Assembly: GCA_964639225.1 (NCBI GenBank)
Contig: CAZXCK010000055.1
Location: 1 to 26,261, forward strand
Reading direction: 5' to 3'
Length of the DNA stretch: 26,261 nucleotides
From: CAZXCK01 sp964639225
GTDB lineage: Bacteria > Chloroflexota > Anaerolineae > Aggregatilineales > Phototrophicaceae
Within the stretch, counting starts at the first letter, position 1. Each line of letters begins with the position of its first letter. Positions 14,261-22,602 of this stretch are shown in pieces. The notes under the pieces are model-generated. The model was given only the letters and a program-made list of their open reading frames with translations, was not told the DNA's origin and made no database searches. The position numbers and the translations under genes were made by a program.

Positions 14261-15130
14261 ATGGACAACCATTCGATTGATTATCTGCTCATCGGCCACA
14301 TCACAGCCGACCTGCTGCCAGACGGCGGTCGGCTGCTGGGTGGCACGGTTTCGTATTCGGCCCGCACCGCGCACGCTTTTGGCCTGCGCGTGGGCGTGCT
14401 GACCAGCGCCGCGCCCGGCGAACCGCTGCTCGACGAGCTGCGTGACTACGCCCAGATACACGTTCTGCCCGCCGACCAGACCACCACATTCGAGAACATT
14501 TACCACGAGGGCAGGCGCAGCCAGTACATACGCGCTGTCGCCACACCCATTAAACCCGCCGATGTGCCCGTCCACTGGCGTAATGTGCCGCTGGTTCACC
14601 TGGGGCCAATCGCCGACGAGACAGCGGCGGAGATCGTCCACGATTTCCCTGACGCGACGGTAATGATGACGCTCCAGGGCTGGCTGCGTCGCTGGGATGA
14701 CGATGGCCGGGTAGGTTATAAACGCTGGTTCGATCCCGATGTGGTGCGCGCCGTCGATCTGATGGTGTTCAGCGAAGAGGATATTAACGGCGACCGCGAA
14801 CTGGAGCACGAGATCGCTCGCGTCGCGCGGCACTTCGTCCTGACCCGCGCCGATTACGGCGGTGTCTATTACCATGACGGTCAGCCAGAGACTTATGACG
14901 CGCATCCGGCAGAGGTCGTCAACCCCACCGGGGCTGGCGATATTTTCTCCACGTCGCTGCTGTGCGCCTGGCATCGTCTGGGGGGCGATATTCGTGTTGC
15001 CATCGACGTGGCCGCGAAGCTGGCGGCGCATTCGGTGACACGCATGGGCCTGGAAAGCGCCCCCACGCTGGATGAAGTCCGCGCGGCATTGAGTGCGGCC
15101 TCGACATCGCCAACGGACGACGAAGCATGA
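14261..15130 (+). CDS. PfkB/ribokinase family carbohydrate kinase
   Basis: A 289-residue sugar or nucleoside kinase. The N-terminal glycine-rich LIGHITADLLPDGGRLLGGTVSYSA matches the substrate-binding start of the family, and the C-terminal motif NPTGAGDIFSTSLL holds the catalytic base D227 and anion-hole glycines. The lid region appears short. Substrate cannot be deduced: PfkB members phosphorylate ribose, adenosine, fructose-phosphates, inositols and others. It starts 5 bases after jag and overlaps the downstream amidohydrolase by four bases (ATGA at 15127-15130), so the two are likely translationally coupled and could share a small-molecule pathway. Confidence 0.88.
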   Translation: MDNHSIDYLLIGHITADLLPDGGRLLGGTVSYSARTAHAFGLRVGVLTSAAPGEPLLDELRDYAQIHVLPADQTTTFENIYHEGRRSQYIRAVATPIKPADVPVHWRNVPLVHLGPIADETAAEIVHDFPDATVMMTLQGWLRRWDDDGRVGYKRWFDPDVVRAVDLMVFSEEDINGDRELEHEIARVARHFVLTRADYGGVYYHDGQPETYDAHPAEVVNPTGAGDIFSTSLLCAWHRLGGDIRVAIDVAAKLAAHSVTRMGLESAPTLDEVRAALSAASTSPTDDEA

Positions 15131-16731
15131 TCGACCGCGTACTGACCAATGGCAGAATTTATACTCTGGACGCGCGCCATCCTCGCGTCAGCGCGCTGGC
15201 GCTGTATCGGGAGCGTATTGTCGCCTGGGGCGACGACGCCGACATGCTGGCGCTGGCCGGTCCGCATACTGTCCGCGAGAACCTGGGCGGTCGCACGGTC
15301 ATTCCCGGCCTGACAGATGCCCATCTGCACTGGGAATGGACCGCGCGCAGTTTGCAACAGGTGGACCTGTTCGAAGTGCCGACCCGCGAGGAAGCCGTCG
15401 AGCGGGTGGCGGCTCGTGTCGCCCAGACTTCGCCCGGCGAGTGGATCGTCGGGCATGGCTGGACTCAGGCTGCCTGGCCGGATGGCGCTTTCCCGACCGC
15501 CGCCCACCTGGACGCTGTCGCGCCGGAGCATCCGGTTTATCTGCGCGCCAAAAGCGGCCACGCCGTATGGGTCAACACGGCGGCGTTGAGACGATCCGGC
15601 ATCGACACCAGCACGCCCGATCCTGATGGCGGCCAGATTGGGCGTGACGCCAGCGGCCAGCCCGACGGCATTCTGTTTGAGACGGCTATCGACCTGGTGG
15701 CGCGTCATGTCCCCGACCCGACACCGGAGCAGCTCGCCGACCAGATGCAGGCGGCGCAGGAACTGGCTCTGGCCAGCGGGTTGACCGGCTTTCACGACTT
15801 CGACGGGCCATCGTGCCTGACGGCGCTGCAACTGCTGCGCGAGCGCGGCCAACTGGCGCTGCGCGTGGTGAAAAACGTCAACAAAGAGTGGATTCATCAT
15901 GTCCACGAACTGGGTCTGCGCTGGGGTTTTGGCGATGACTGGCTGCGCCTGGGCGGGCTGAAGATTTTCGCCGATGGCGCGTTGGGTCCGCGTACGGCGC
16001 TGATGGTCGAACCCTACGAAGGCGAGTCGGGTAACACCGGCATCGCCGTCAGCGAGCCAGCCGAGATGCTGGAACTCGTCAGCCGGGCCAGCGCCGCCGG
16101 GATGCCGGCGACCATTCACGCCATCGGTGATATGGCGGTGCGGCGCGTCCTAGACGTGTACGAAGCCGTGCGCCAGCAGGAACAGGTGCATGGTGTGCCG
16201 CCAGCGGCGCGACGCCACCGCATCGAGCATGTGCAGATCATTCACCCGGATGACGTCCACCGGTTGGCTGAACTGAACATCATCGCCTCGATGCAGCCCA
16301 ACCACGCCACGTCAGATTATGTTATGGCCGATCAATACTGGGGCGACCGCTGCCAGTGGGCTTATAACCCGCGTTTGCAACTCGACCAGGGCGTGGTTGT
16401 CGCCTTTGGCTCGGATTCGCCGATCGACTCGTTTGAGCCGCTGCCCAACCTGTACGCGGCGGTAGCGCGACGCCGTCCGGACGGTTTGCCGGGGCCGGCT
16501 GGCTGGTATCCTGAAGCGCGTCTCACGCTCGATGAGGCGCTGCGTGGCTTCACTGCTGGCCCGGCATATGCCGCTGGCATGGAAGACCGCCTGGGGCGGC
16601 TGGCGCCGGGGTATCTGGCTGATCTGGTGGTGCTGGACCGCGATATCTTCGAGCTGCCGCCAGAGGCGCTGCTGGAGACGAACATCAGCGCGACAATGGT
16701 CGGCGGGGTGTGGCGTCACGGCGGCTTATAA
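15127..16731 (+). CDS. YtcJ-like metal-dependent amidohydrolase (Amidohydro_3)
   Basis: A 534-residue cytoplasmic amidohydrolase. It starts with the composite-domain strand VLTNGRIYTLDARHPRVSALALYRERIVAWG, then the metal-binding IPGLTDAHLHWEW (H66 and H68). Further family marks are LGGLKIFADGALGPRTALM, HAIGDMAVRRVLDVY, RHRIEHVQIIHPDDVHRLAEL, NIIASMQPNHATSDY, and VAFGSDSPIDSFEPLPNLYAA with the catalytic aspartate. The C-terminus returns to the small beta domain (GRLAPGYLADLVVLDRD). Related enzymes include N-substituted formamide deformylase, and most members are of unknown substrate. It overlaps the kinase gene by four bases. Confidence 0.92.
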   Translation: MIDRVLTNGRIYTLDARHPRVSALALYRERIVAWGDDADMLALAGPHTVRENLGGRTVIPGLTDAHLHWEWTARSLQQVDLFEVPTREEAVERVAARVAQTSPGEWIVGHGWTQAAWPDGAFPTAAHLDAVAPEHPVYLRAKSGHAVWVNTAALRRSGIDTSTPDPDGGQIGRDASGQPDGILFETAIDLVARHVPDPTPEQLADQMQAAQELALASGLTGFHDFDGPSCLTALQLLRERGQLALRVVKNVNKEWIHHVHELGLRWGFGDDWLRLGGLKIFADGALGPRTALMVEPYEGESGNTGIAVSEPAEMLELVSRASAAGMPATIHAIGDMAVRRVLDVYEAVRQQEQVHGVPPAARRHRIEHVQIIHPDDVHRLAELNIIASMQPNHATSDYVMADQYWGDRCQWAYNPRLQLDQGVVVAFGSDSPIDSFEPLPNLYAAVARRRPDGLPGPAGWYPEARLTLDEALRGFTAGPAYAAGMEDRLGRLAPGYLADLVVLDRDIFELPPEALLETNISATMVGGVWRHGGL

Positions 16732-16769
16732 TCCTATTAATGCTGTGCGCGGGTTGGCGCCACGCAGGA

Positions 16770-16775
16770 TATAAT
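16770..16775 (+). promoter_or_regulatory. Putative -10 box TATAAT of the thiol peroxidase gene
   Basis: A consensus TATAAT lies 65 bases before the ATG at 16840. No clear -35 hexamer is seen at the proper distance, so an activator might be needed. A transcript start near 16782 excludes the in-frame ATG at 16777 and supports the start at 16840. Confidence 0.45.
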
Positions 16776-16839
16776 CATGCGCATCGTATTTAATGTGAGC
16801 GCATCCCCTGCGCTCCAGGCCACATGGAGACAAAACCGC

Positions 16840-17352
16840 ATGACAAACCGCCCTGGCATGATGGTTGGCGACGACGAACACACCGTCCAGCACGCGATGC
16901 TCGAAGTCGGGCAGCCCGCGCCGCCGTTCACCGTGCTGACGCCCCGCTTCGCCCCACGCACACTAGATGACTACGCGGGCAAGATCAAAGTGCTGAGTGT
17001 TATCCCTTCGGTGGATACCAGTGTATGCTCCGCGCAGACCCGGCGCTTCAACGAAGCAGCCGCCAGCCTGGGTGACGGTATCGTGGTGCTGACGATCAGT
17101 GCCGACGCGCCTTTTGCGCTTGGTCGCTACTGCGCCAACGAAGGCATCGAGAACAGCGAGACACTTTCGACCGCGCGTGACATGCAGTTCGCCGATGACT
17201 ATGGCGTGCATGATGTGGACTGGCGCATGTGCCAGCGCGCCGTATTTGTCCTGGACCGTGACAACATCGTACAGCACGCGGAATATGTGCCGGACATGGG
17301 CCAGGAAGTCGATTTTGAGGCGGCGCTGGCCGCAGCAAAAGCTCTGACCTAA
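16840..17352 (+). CDS. tpx: Thiol peroxidase (Tpx-type peroxiredoxin)
   Basis: A 170-residue atypical 2-Cys peroxiredoxin that reduces hydroperoxides with electrons from thioredoxin. It has the signature PSVDTSVCSAQTRRFNEAA with peroxidatic C63, and the resolving cysteine C98 in SADAPFALGRYCANEGI. ETLSTARDMQFADDYGV and the C-terminal DFEAALAAAK also match Tpx. A third cysteine in DWRMCQRAVF is not part of the usual pair. GGAG at 16826-16829 precedes the ATG by 10 bases. The gene is apparently monocistronic, with a -10 box upstream and a hairpin terminator right after the stop. Confidence 0.93.
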   Translation: MTNRPGMMVGDDEHTVQHAMLEVGQPAPPFTVLTPRFAPRTLDDYAGKIKVLSVIPSVDTSVCSAQTRRFNEAAASLGDGIVVLTISADAPFALGRYCANEGIENSETLSTARDMQFADDYGVHDVDWRMCQRAVFVLDRDNIVQHAEYVPDMGQEVDFEAALAAAKALT

Positions 17353-17363
17353 GAGTCAGGCAG

Positions 17364-17397
17364 CGTCCGCCGCAATATGTTTCTGGCGGGCGTTTTT
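17364..17397 (+). terminator. Rho-independent terminator after tpx
   Basis: CGTCCGCC (17364-17371) pairs with GGCGGGCG (17385-17392), an 8-bp stem with one G-U pair and a 13-base loop, followed by TTTTT (17393-17397). It begins 12 bases after the tpx stop codon. Confidence 0.8.
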
Positions 17398-17432
17398 ATT
17401 TGATGGCAGAAGCAACAGAAAGAAGCGTTACT

Positions 17433-18536
17433 ATGTCTGATATTCGTATGCAGCGGCTGGCTGATCTGCTGGTCCAGTACAGCGTCGAGGTCAAACCGGG
17501 CGACTGGGTGCTGCTCACCGGCGAGGTACTCACCCTGCCCCTGATGCGGCGCGTTTACGAGAGCATCATCAAAGCTGGCGGGCACACGACCGTGATCCCG
17601 TCCGACGAGGCGATGGCGCGCTCGTTCCTGCGGATGGCCAGCGACGAGCAGCTCGACTGGATGAACCCGCTGATGCAGAAAGCGATCGAAGAGGCTGATG
17701 TGCTCATCAGCCTGCGGGCGACGGCCAACACGCGCGCTATGACCGGCATCGACCCCAAACGGATGCAGCGCAGCCAGGCGGCGCGCCGGCCCTTTATGGA
17801 AGTGTATATGCGGCGCAGCGCCGAGGGGAGTCTCCGCTGGACGCTGACGCAGTTCCCCACCGAGGCCAGCGCCCAGGAAGCCAACATGAGCCTCGAAGAA
17901 TACGAGGACTTTGTCTACAGCGCCACCTACTGCGACAAGGACGACCCCGTAGCCGAATGGCAGAAAGTGGCCGCCATGCAGCAGTCGAAAGTGGACTGGC
18001 TGAAGGGCAAGGAGCGTGTGAAGCTGCAAGGCCCCAACATCGACATCGAGCTGTCGATCAAGGACCGTGTGTTCATCAACGCCAACGGCACGCGCAACAT
18101 GCCCGACGGCGAGATTTTCACCGGGCCGGTCGAAGACTCGGTCAACGGCTGGGTGCGCTTCAGCTACCCGTCGATTGTGGGCGGGCGCGCCGTCAGCGGC
18201 ATCGAGCTGAAGTTCGAGGATGGCAAAGTCGTCGAGGCCAGCGCCAAAGAGAATGACGATCTGCTGCAGGCCCAGCTCAACACCGACGAAGGCGCGCGTT
18301 ATCTGGGTGAGTTCGCCATTGGCACTAACTTCGGCATCAACCGCTTTACCGGTAACATCCTCTTTGACGAGAAGATCGGTGGCACCATTCACATGGCGAT
18401 TGGCGCAGCCTATCCCGACACCGGCGGCAAGAATCAGAGCGCCGTCCACTGGGATATGATCTGCGACATGCGCCAGGACAGCGAAATCCACGTTGACGGC
18501 GAACTGTTCTATAAGAACGGTGAATTCGTGGTGTAA
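17433..18536 (+). CDS. M29 family aminopeptidase (AmpS/PepS/aminopeptidase T type)
   Basis: A 367-residue metallo-aminopeptidase of peptidase family M29, which removes N-terminal residues from peptides in the cytoplasm and works as a dimer. The N-terminal domain opens with RMQRLADLLVQYSVEVKPGDWVLL, typical of the family. The dinuclear metal-site candidates in order are E234 (GPVEDSVNG), E293 (YLGEFAIGTN), H320 (GGTIHMAIGAAYPDTGG, with Y327), and H339 and D341 (SAVHWDMICDM). In-frame starts exist upstream at TTG 17400 and ATG 17403. ATG 17433 is preferred because family members begin just before this first helix and the upstream bases touch the tpx terminator. Confidence 0.92.
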   Translation: MSDIRMQRLADLLVQYSVEVKPGDWVLLTGEVLTLPLMRRVYESIIKAGGHTTVIPSDEAMARSFLRMASDEQLDWMNPLMQKAIEEADVLISLRATANTRAMTGIDPKRMQRSQAARRPFMEVYMRRSAEGSLRWTLTQFPTEASAQEANMSLEEYEDFVYSATYCDKDDPVAEWQKVAAMQQSKVDWLKGKERVKLQGPNIDIELSIKDRVFINANGTRNMPDGEIFTGPVEDSVNGWVRFSYPSIVGGRAVSGIELKFEDGKVVEASAKENDDLLQAQLNTDEGARYLGEFAIGTNFGINRFTGNILFDEKIGGTIHMAIGAAYPDTGGKNQSAVHWDMICDMRQDSEIHVDGELFYKNGEFVV

Positions 18537-18567
18537 TCTCGCGGCGTGACACCTGGCTCACAATCCG

Positions 18568-18589
18568 GGGGATGGTCTGCGCCGTCCCC
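18568..18589 (+). terminator. Weak candidate terminator after the aminopeptidase gene
   Basis: GGGGATGG (18568-18575) pairs with CCGTCCCC (18582-18589), with one G-U pair and a 6-base loop. Only three T residues follow. It may slow or end transcription between the aminopeptidase gene and aspS. The 159-base gap otherwise shows only a weak TATGCT (-10-like) at 18642-18647. Confidence 0.3.
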
Positions 18590-18695
18590 TTTGGGTGGTC
18601 CCATTACACGCGGCGCTATTTATTTCTGGTGGTAACCGTGTTATGCTTTTGCGCCAGTGAGCAGCGATGATTTCCCCTGACAGGAGTACAGACTG

Positions 18696-20546
18696 ATGAT
18701 GAAAACACACACTTGTGGCGAACTTCGAGAATCACATGCCGGGCAGCGAGTGACTCTGGCTGGCTGGGTGCATCGACGCCGTGACCAGGGTGGGTTGATT
18801 TTCATCGATTTGCGCGACCGCTGGGGAATCACGCAGGTGGTGGTGGACGCGGAGACCTCGCCCGATGCGCACGCTGTCGGGCATGGTGTCCGCAGCGAAT
18901 ACGTCATCCAGGTGGATGGTGTGGTGCGCATCCGTCCGGCAGGAACAGAAAACCCCGACATGCCGACGGGCAGCATCGATGTGGTGGGCGATGGCCTGAA
19001 GATTCTCAACGAATCGCGCACGCCCGCCTTTCCCATCAATAAAGACGAGCCGGTAGAGGAATTCCGCCGGATGCAGTATCGCTACCTGGACCTGCGCCGC
19101 CCGGCCATGCAGAGTAACATCATCCTGCGCCACAAGGCGATCAAGTTCATCCGTGACTACCTGGACGAGCAGCATTTTGTCGAGGTGGAGACGCCCATTC
19201 TGTTCAAGACCACGCCGGAAGGCGCGCGCGACTTCCTGGTGCCCAGCCGCCTGCAGCCGGGCAAATTCTACGCCCTGCCGCAGAGTCCGCAGCAGCTCAA
19301 GCAGTTGCTGATGGTCGCTGGCTACGAGCGTTATTTCCAGATCGCGCGCTGCTTCCGTGACGAAGACCTGCGCGGCGAGCGCCAGCCAGAGTTCACCCAG
19401 CTCGACCTGGAGATGAGCTTCGTCGAGCGCGAGGACGTCATTCGCCTCAACGAGGCGCTGGCCATTGCTCTTACCGAGACGGTTGTCCCCGATAAGCGCA
19501 TCCTGGCGAAGCCGTTCCCGCGCCTGACCTACACTCAAGCGATGGAAAAGTACGGCTCCGACAAGCCCGACCTGCGCTACGATCTGGAAGCGATCGACGT
19601 GACCGACATCGCCGGCAAGAGTGGCTTTGCTGTGTTCAACAAGAATGTCGAGAGCGGCAAGCGCGTCAAGGTACTGCGCGCGCCGGGCATGTATCGTGAC
19701 CCGGAGAACCCCGACCAGCTCATCAGCGGCGAACGTCTGCGCCGCCTGACTCGCGGCCTGGAGGAGCTGGTCCAGAAGCAGGCCAACGCCAAAGGTCTGG
19801 CGTGGATGGCGCTGCCGCTGGACGAGGACGGCGAAGTCAAAGGGCCGATTGGCCGTTTCTTCACCGTCGAGCAGAAGATGGAATTGTTTGAGCGTGTGGG
19901 CGCCCAGCCTGGTGACCTGCTGCTGTTCACATCCGACGAGTACGACGTGGTATGCGCCGTCATCGACGTGCTGCGCCGCCATGTCGCCGCCGAACTCGAC
20001 CTGGCCGACCCCAACGTGCTGGCTTACGCCTGGATTATCGACTTTCCGCTGTTCTACTGGGACGAAGAGAACAAACGCTGGGACCCGTCGCAGCACATGT
20101 TCACTGCGCCCATGCCCGAAGACGTGGACCTGCTGGACAGCGACCCCGGCCAGGCGCGCGGCACCCAGTACGACCTGATCTGCAACGGCTACGAACTGGC
20201 TGGCGGCAGCATCCGCATCCACGAGCGCGCCATGCAGGAGAAGATTTTCCCGCTCATTGGCCAGACGATGGAACACGCCCGCGCGCAGTTCGGTCACATC
20301 CTGGAAGCATTCGAGTACGGTGTGCCGCCGCATGGTGGCATCGCCTGGGGTATCGACCGGCTGGCGATGCTGTTCGCCGGCGCGCCCAACATCCGCGAGG
20401 TGATCGCCTTCCCCAAATCGCAGAGCGGCTCCGACGTGATGGCATCGGCACCGTCTCCAGCGGAACCCGGTCAGTTGGAGGAACTGCACATCCGTGTGGT
20501 AGAGAAGGCTCGCACCGGTTCCCACGCGGAAAACGCCAGCAAATAA
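18696..20546 (+). CDS. aspS: Aspartyl-tRNA synthetase, bacterial type
   Basis: A 616-residue class IIb synthetase that charges tRNA-Asp. The N-terminal OB-fold anticodon domain has GWVHRRRDQGGLIFIDLRDRWG. The catalytic core follows with motif 2 ARCFRDEDLRGERQPEFTQLD, the bacterial GAD insertion domain in the middle (including IGRFFTVEQKMELFERVGAQPGDLLLF), and motif 3 GVPPHGGIAWGIDRLAMLF near the end. At the position known to influence tRNA-Asn mischarging (E. coli L30; His in some non-discriminating enzymes) this protein has Q31, so its specificity cannot be told by eye. The ATG at 18696 follows CAGGAG at 18681-18686. A GATCAG-type partner amidase is not in the window. Confidence 0.97.
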   Translation: MMKTHTCGELRESHAGQRVTLAGWVHRRRDQGGLIFIDLRDRWGITQVVVDAETSPDAHAVGHGVRSEYVIQVDGVVRIRPAGTENPDMPTGSIDVVGDGLKILNESRTPAFPINKDEPVEEFRRMQYRYLDLRRPAMQSNIILRHKAIKFIRDYLDEQHFVEVETPILFKTTPEGARDFLVPSRLQPGKFYALPQSPQQLKQLLMVAGYERYFQIARCFRDEDLRGERQPEFTQLDLEMSFVEREDVIRLNEALAIALTETVVPDKRILAKPFPRLTYTQAMEKYGSDKPDLRYDLEAIDVTDIAGKSGFAVFNKNVESGKRVKVLRAPGMYRDPENPDQLISGERLRRLTRGLEELVQKQANAKGLAWMALPLDEDGEVKGPIGRFFTVEQKMELFERVGAQPGDLLLFTSDEYDVVCAVIDVLRRHVAAELDLADPNVLAYAWIIDFPLFYWDEENKRWDPSQHMFTAPMPEDVDLLDSDPGQARGTQYDLICNGYELAGGSIRIHERAMQEKIFPLIGQTMEHARAQFGHILEAFEYGVPPHGGIAWGIDRLAMLFAGAPNIREVIAFPKSQSGSDVMASAPSPAEPGQLEELHIRVVEKARTGSHAENASK

Positions 20547-20600
20547 GGTGGTGATATCCCGCTGCACCGTCCTGGCGGGAAACAACAGATAGGGCACAAG

Positions 20601-22541
20601 ATGAAACTCTTTGTCTCTGGCAGGATTTGTCTGTTCGGCGAGCATTCCGACTGGGCCGGTGGCTATCGTCGTATCAACACCGAGATCGAGCGCGGCTATG
20701 CGCTGGTGACCGGCACCAATCAGGGCATTTACGCCGAGGTCGCGCCGCACCCCAACATGCTGATCCTGAAATCGCGCACCGACGACGGCGAGATGATCGG
20801 CCCTTACGAAATTCCGATGGAGCCGCGCCGCCTGCTCGAAGAGGCGGAGCGCGGCGGCTTCTGGAGCTACATGGCCGGTGTCGCCTATCAGGTGATGACG
20901 CATTACCATGTGCGCGGGCTAGTCATCGACAATTACCAGACGACACTGCCGGTCAAGAAAGGGTTGTCGTCCAGCGCCGCGATCTGCGTGCTGACGGCGC
21001 GCGCATTCAACCGTATCTACGACCTCAAGATGACCACTCGCGGCGAAATGGAGATGGCCTACCAGGGCGAAATCCTGACGCCGTCGCGCTGTGGCCGCAT
21101 GGATCAGGGCTGCGCCTTTGGCGATCGTCCGGTGCTGATGACATTTGACGGCGACCGCCTGGATACGACCGAACTGCGTGTGGGCGATGATCTGCACATG
21201 GTCATCGTGGACCTCAATGCCCAGAAGGACACCATGGAGATTCTGGCGCGCCTCAACCGGGCTTATCCCTTCGCCGACAACGACATCGAGCGCGGCGTGC
21301 AGGAACTGCTCGGCCCGGTCAACAAAGACATCACACATCGTGCCATTGATCTGCTGCGTCAGGCCGACGCGCGGGCGCTGGGTGCGCTGATGAACGAGGC
21401 GCAGGCCCAGTTCGACCGCTACGCCGCGCCCGCCTGCCCGGAAGAACTCAACGCGCCGGTGCTGCATCACGTCCTCAACTACGAGCCGCTTCAGCCGCAT
21501 ATCTGGGGTGGCAAGGGGGTTGGTTCTCAGGGCGATGGCACGGCGCAGTTCATCGCTCGCAGCCCGGAGGACCAGCGCGCCGTCATCGACATCATCGAGC
21601 GCGACCTGAAGATGACCTGCCTGGAGCTGACCATCCGCGCTGGCAGCAAGGTGCGTAAGGCGGTGATTCCGGCTGCTGGCTTTGGCACGCGCCTGTTCCC
21701 GGCGTCGAAGGCCACCAAGAAGGAACTGTTTCCCGTTGTGGACCGCGACGGCATCGCCAAGCCAGCTATCCTGATTATCGTCGAGGAAGCCATTACCGCT
21801 GGTATGGATGAGGTGATTATCATCGTCCAGCAGGAAGACCTGGAGAGCTTCCGCTCGTTCTTCAGCGAGCAGGTTTCGATTGAGAATTTCAACAAGCTAC
21901 CGCCCAACTTCAAGGACTATTCGCGCTGGCTGCTGGAAATCGGCCAGAAGGTGCGCTTTGTCGTCCAGCAGACGCAGGAAGGGCTGGGCCATGCGGTCTA
22001 CACGGCGCGCGAGATGGTGGGTGACGAGCCGTTCCTGCTGATGCTCGGTGATCACATCTACCGTTCAGACAGCGGGCGCTCGTGCGCGCAGCAGCTCGTC
22101 GAGGCGTATAACCAGCATAACGCCAACGTCATCGGCATGCGGCGCACACCCGAAGATCAGATATTCAACTTTGGCACGGTCACCGGCACCTGGCTGGAAG
22201 ACCTGCATCTGCTGCATGTCACCGAGTTCTCTGAGAAGCCGTCGGTCGATTATGCGCGGACCAATCTGCGCGTCGCCAACCTGCCAGAAGATGAGTACCT
22301 GACTATCTTCGGCCAGTACATTCTTAAACCGCGCATTTTCGAGTATCTGCACGAGCACATCGAGAACAACGTCCGCGAGCGCGGCGAGTTCCAGCTTACA
22401 TCGGCGCTGGACCGGCTGCGGCGCGAAGATGGCTTTATGGGCGTCATGGTGGATGGTCAGCGGTTTGACATCGGCCTGCCGACTTATTATCTGAACACGC
22501 TGAACAGTTTCTACGGTGGTGGAGTGGAACAAAGCGAATAG
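20601..22541 (+). CDS. Bifunctional GHMP sugar kinase - GalU-like UTP:sugar-1-phosphate nucleotidyltransferase
   Basis: A 646-residue fusion. Residues 1 to about 345 are a galactokinase-like GHMP kinase with motif 1 SGRICLFGEHSDWAGG (6-21), the phosphate-binding motif 2 KKGLSSSAAICV (119-130), GRMDQG with catalytic-base candidate D168, and motif 3 GGKGVGSQGDGTAQF (303-317). From residue 353 a GalU-type domain starts: KAVIPAAGFGTRLFPASKAT with KKELFPVV (353-380), LLMLGDHIY with the metal-binding aspartate, FGTV, and EFSEKPS. The kinase would make a sugar 1-phosphate and the second domain an NDP-sugar, so free sugar salvage could be completed on one chain. The sugar is unknown; galactose, L-arabinose or a uronic acid are candidates. 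AGGG at 20591-20594 precedes the ATG. There is no frameshift, and the junction (about 21640-21660) is continuous. Confidence 0.9.
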   Translation: MKLFVSGRICLFGEHSDWAGGYRRINTEIERGYALVTGTNQGIYAEVAPHPNMLILKSRTDDGEMIGPYEIPMEPRRLLEEAERGGFWSYMAGVAYQVMTHYHVRGLVIDNYQTTLPVKKGLSSSAAICVLTARAFNRIYDLKMTTRGEMEMAYQGEILTPSRCGRMDQGCAFGDRPVLMTFDGDRLDTTELRVGDDLHMVIVDLNAQKDTMEILARLNRAYPFADNDIERGVQELLGPVNKDITHRAIDLLRQADARALGALMNEAQAQFDRYAAPACPEELNAPVLHHVLNYEPLQPHIWGGKGVGSQGDGTAQFIARSPEDQRAVIDIIERDLKMTCLELTIRAGSKVRKAVIPAAGFGTRLFPASKATKKELFPVVDRDGIAKPAILIIVEEAITAGMDEVIIIVQQEDLESFRSFFSEQVSIENFNKLPPNFKDYSRWLLEIGQKVRFVVQQTQEGLGHAVYTAREMVGDEPFLLMLGDHIYRSDSGRSCAQQLVEAYNQHNANVIGMRRTPEDQIFNFGTVTGTWLEDLHLLHVTEFSEKPSVDYARTNLRVANLPEDEYLTIFGQYILKPRIFEYLHEHIENNVRERGEFQLTSALDRLRREDGFMGVMVDGQRFDIGLPTYYLNTLNSFYGGGVEQSE

Positions 22542-22567
22542 CGGTGGTTAGGTGACTTAGCTCGGCC

Positions 22568-22596
22568 TTTACACCGGCACTGGCCTTTGCTATAAC
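22568..22596 (+). promoter_or_regulatory. Promoter of the 6S RNA gene
   Basis: TTTACA (22568-22573) and TATAAC (22591-22596) are separated by exactly 17 bp. Transcription would start near 22603, at the 5' end of the closing stem of the downstream RNA. Confidence 0.7.
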
Positions 22597-22602
22597 AGAG
22601 TC

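Noticed and set aside
18732..20909. A 725-codon minus-strand open frame across aspS and the start of the fusion gene.
   Set aside because: It is antisense to two genes with full family signatures. Its sequence is low in recognisable motifs and rich in the His/Val/Gln pattern produced by reverse-frame reading of GC-rich codons.
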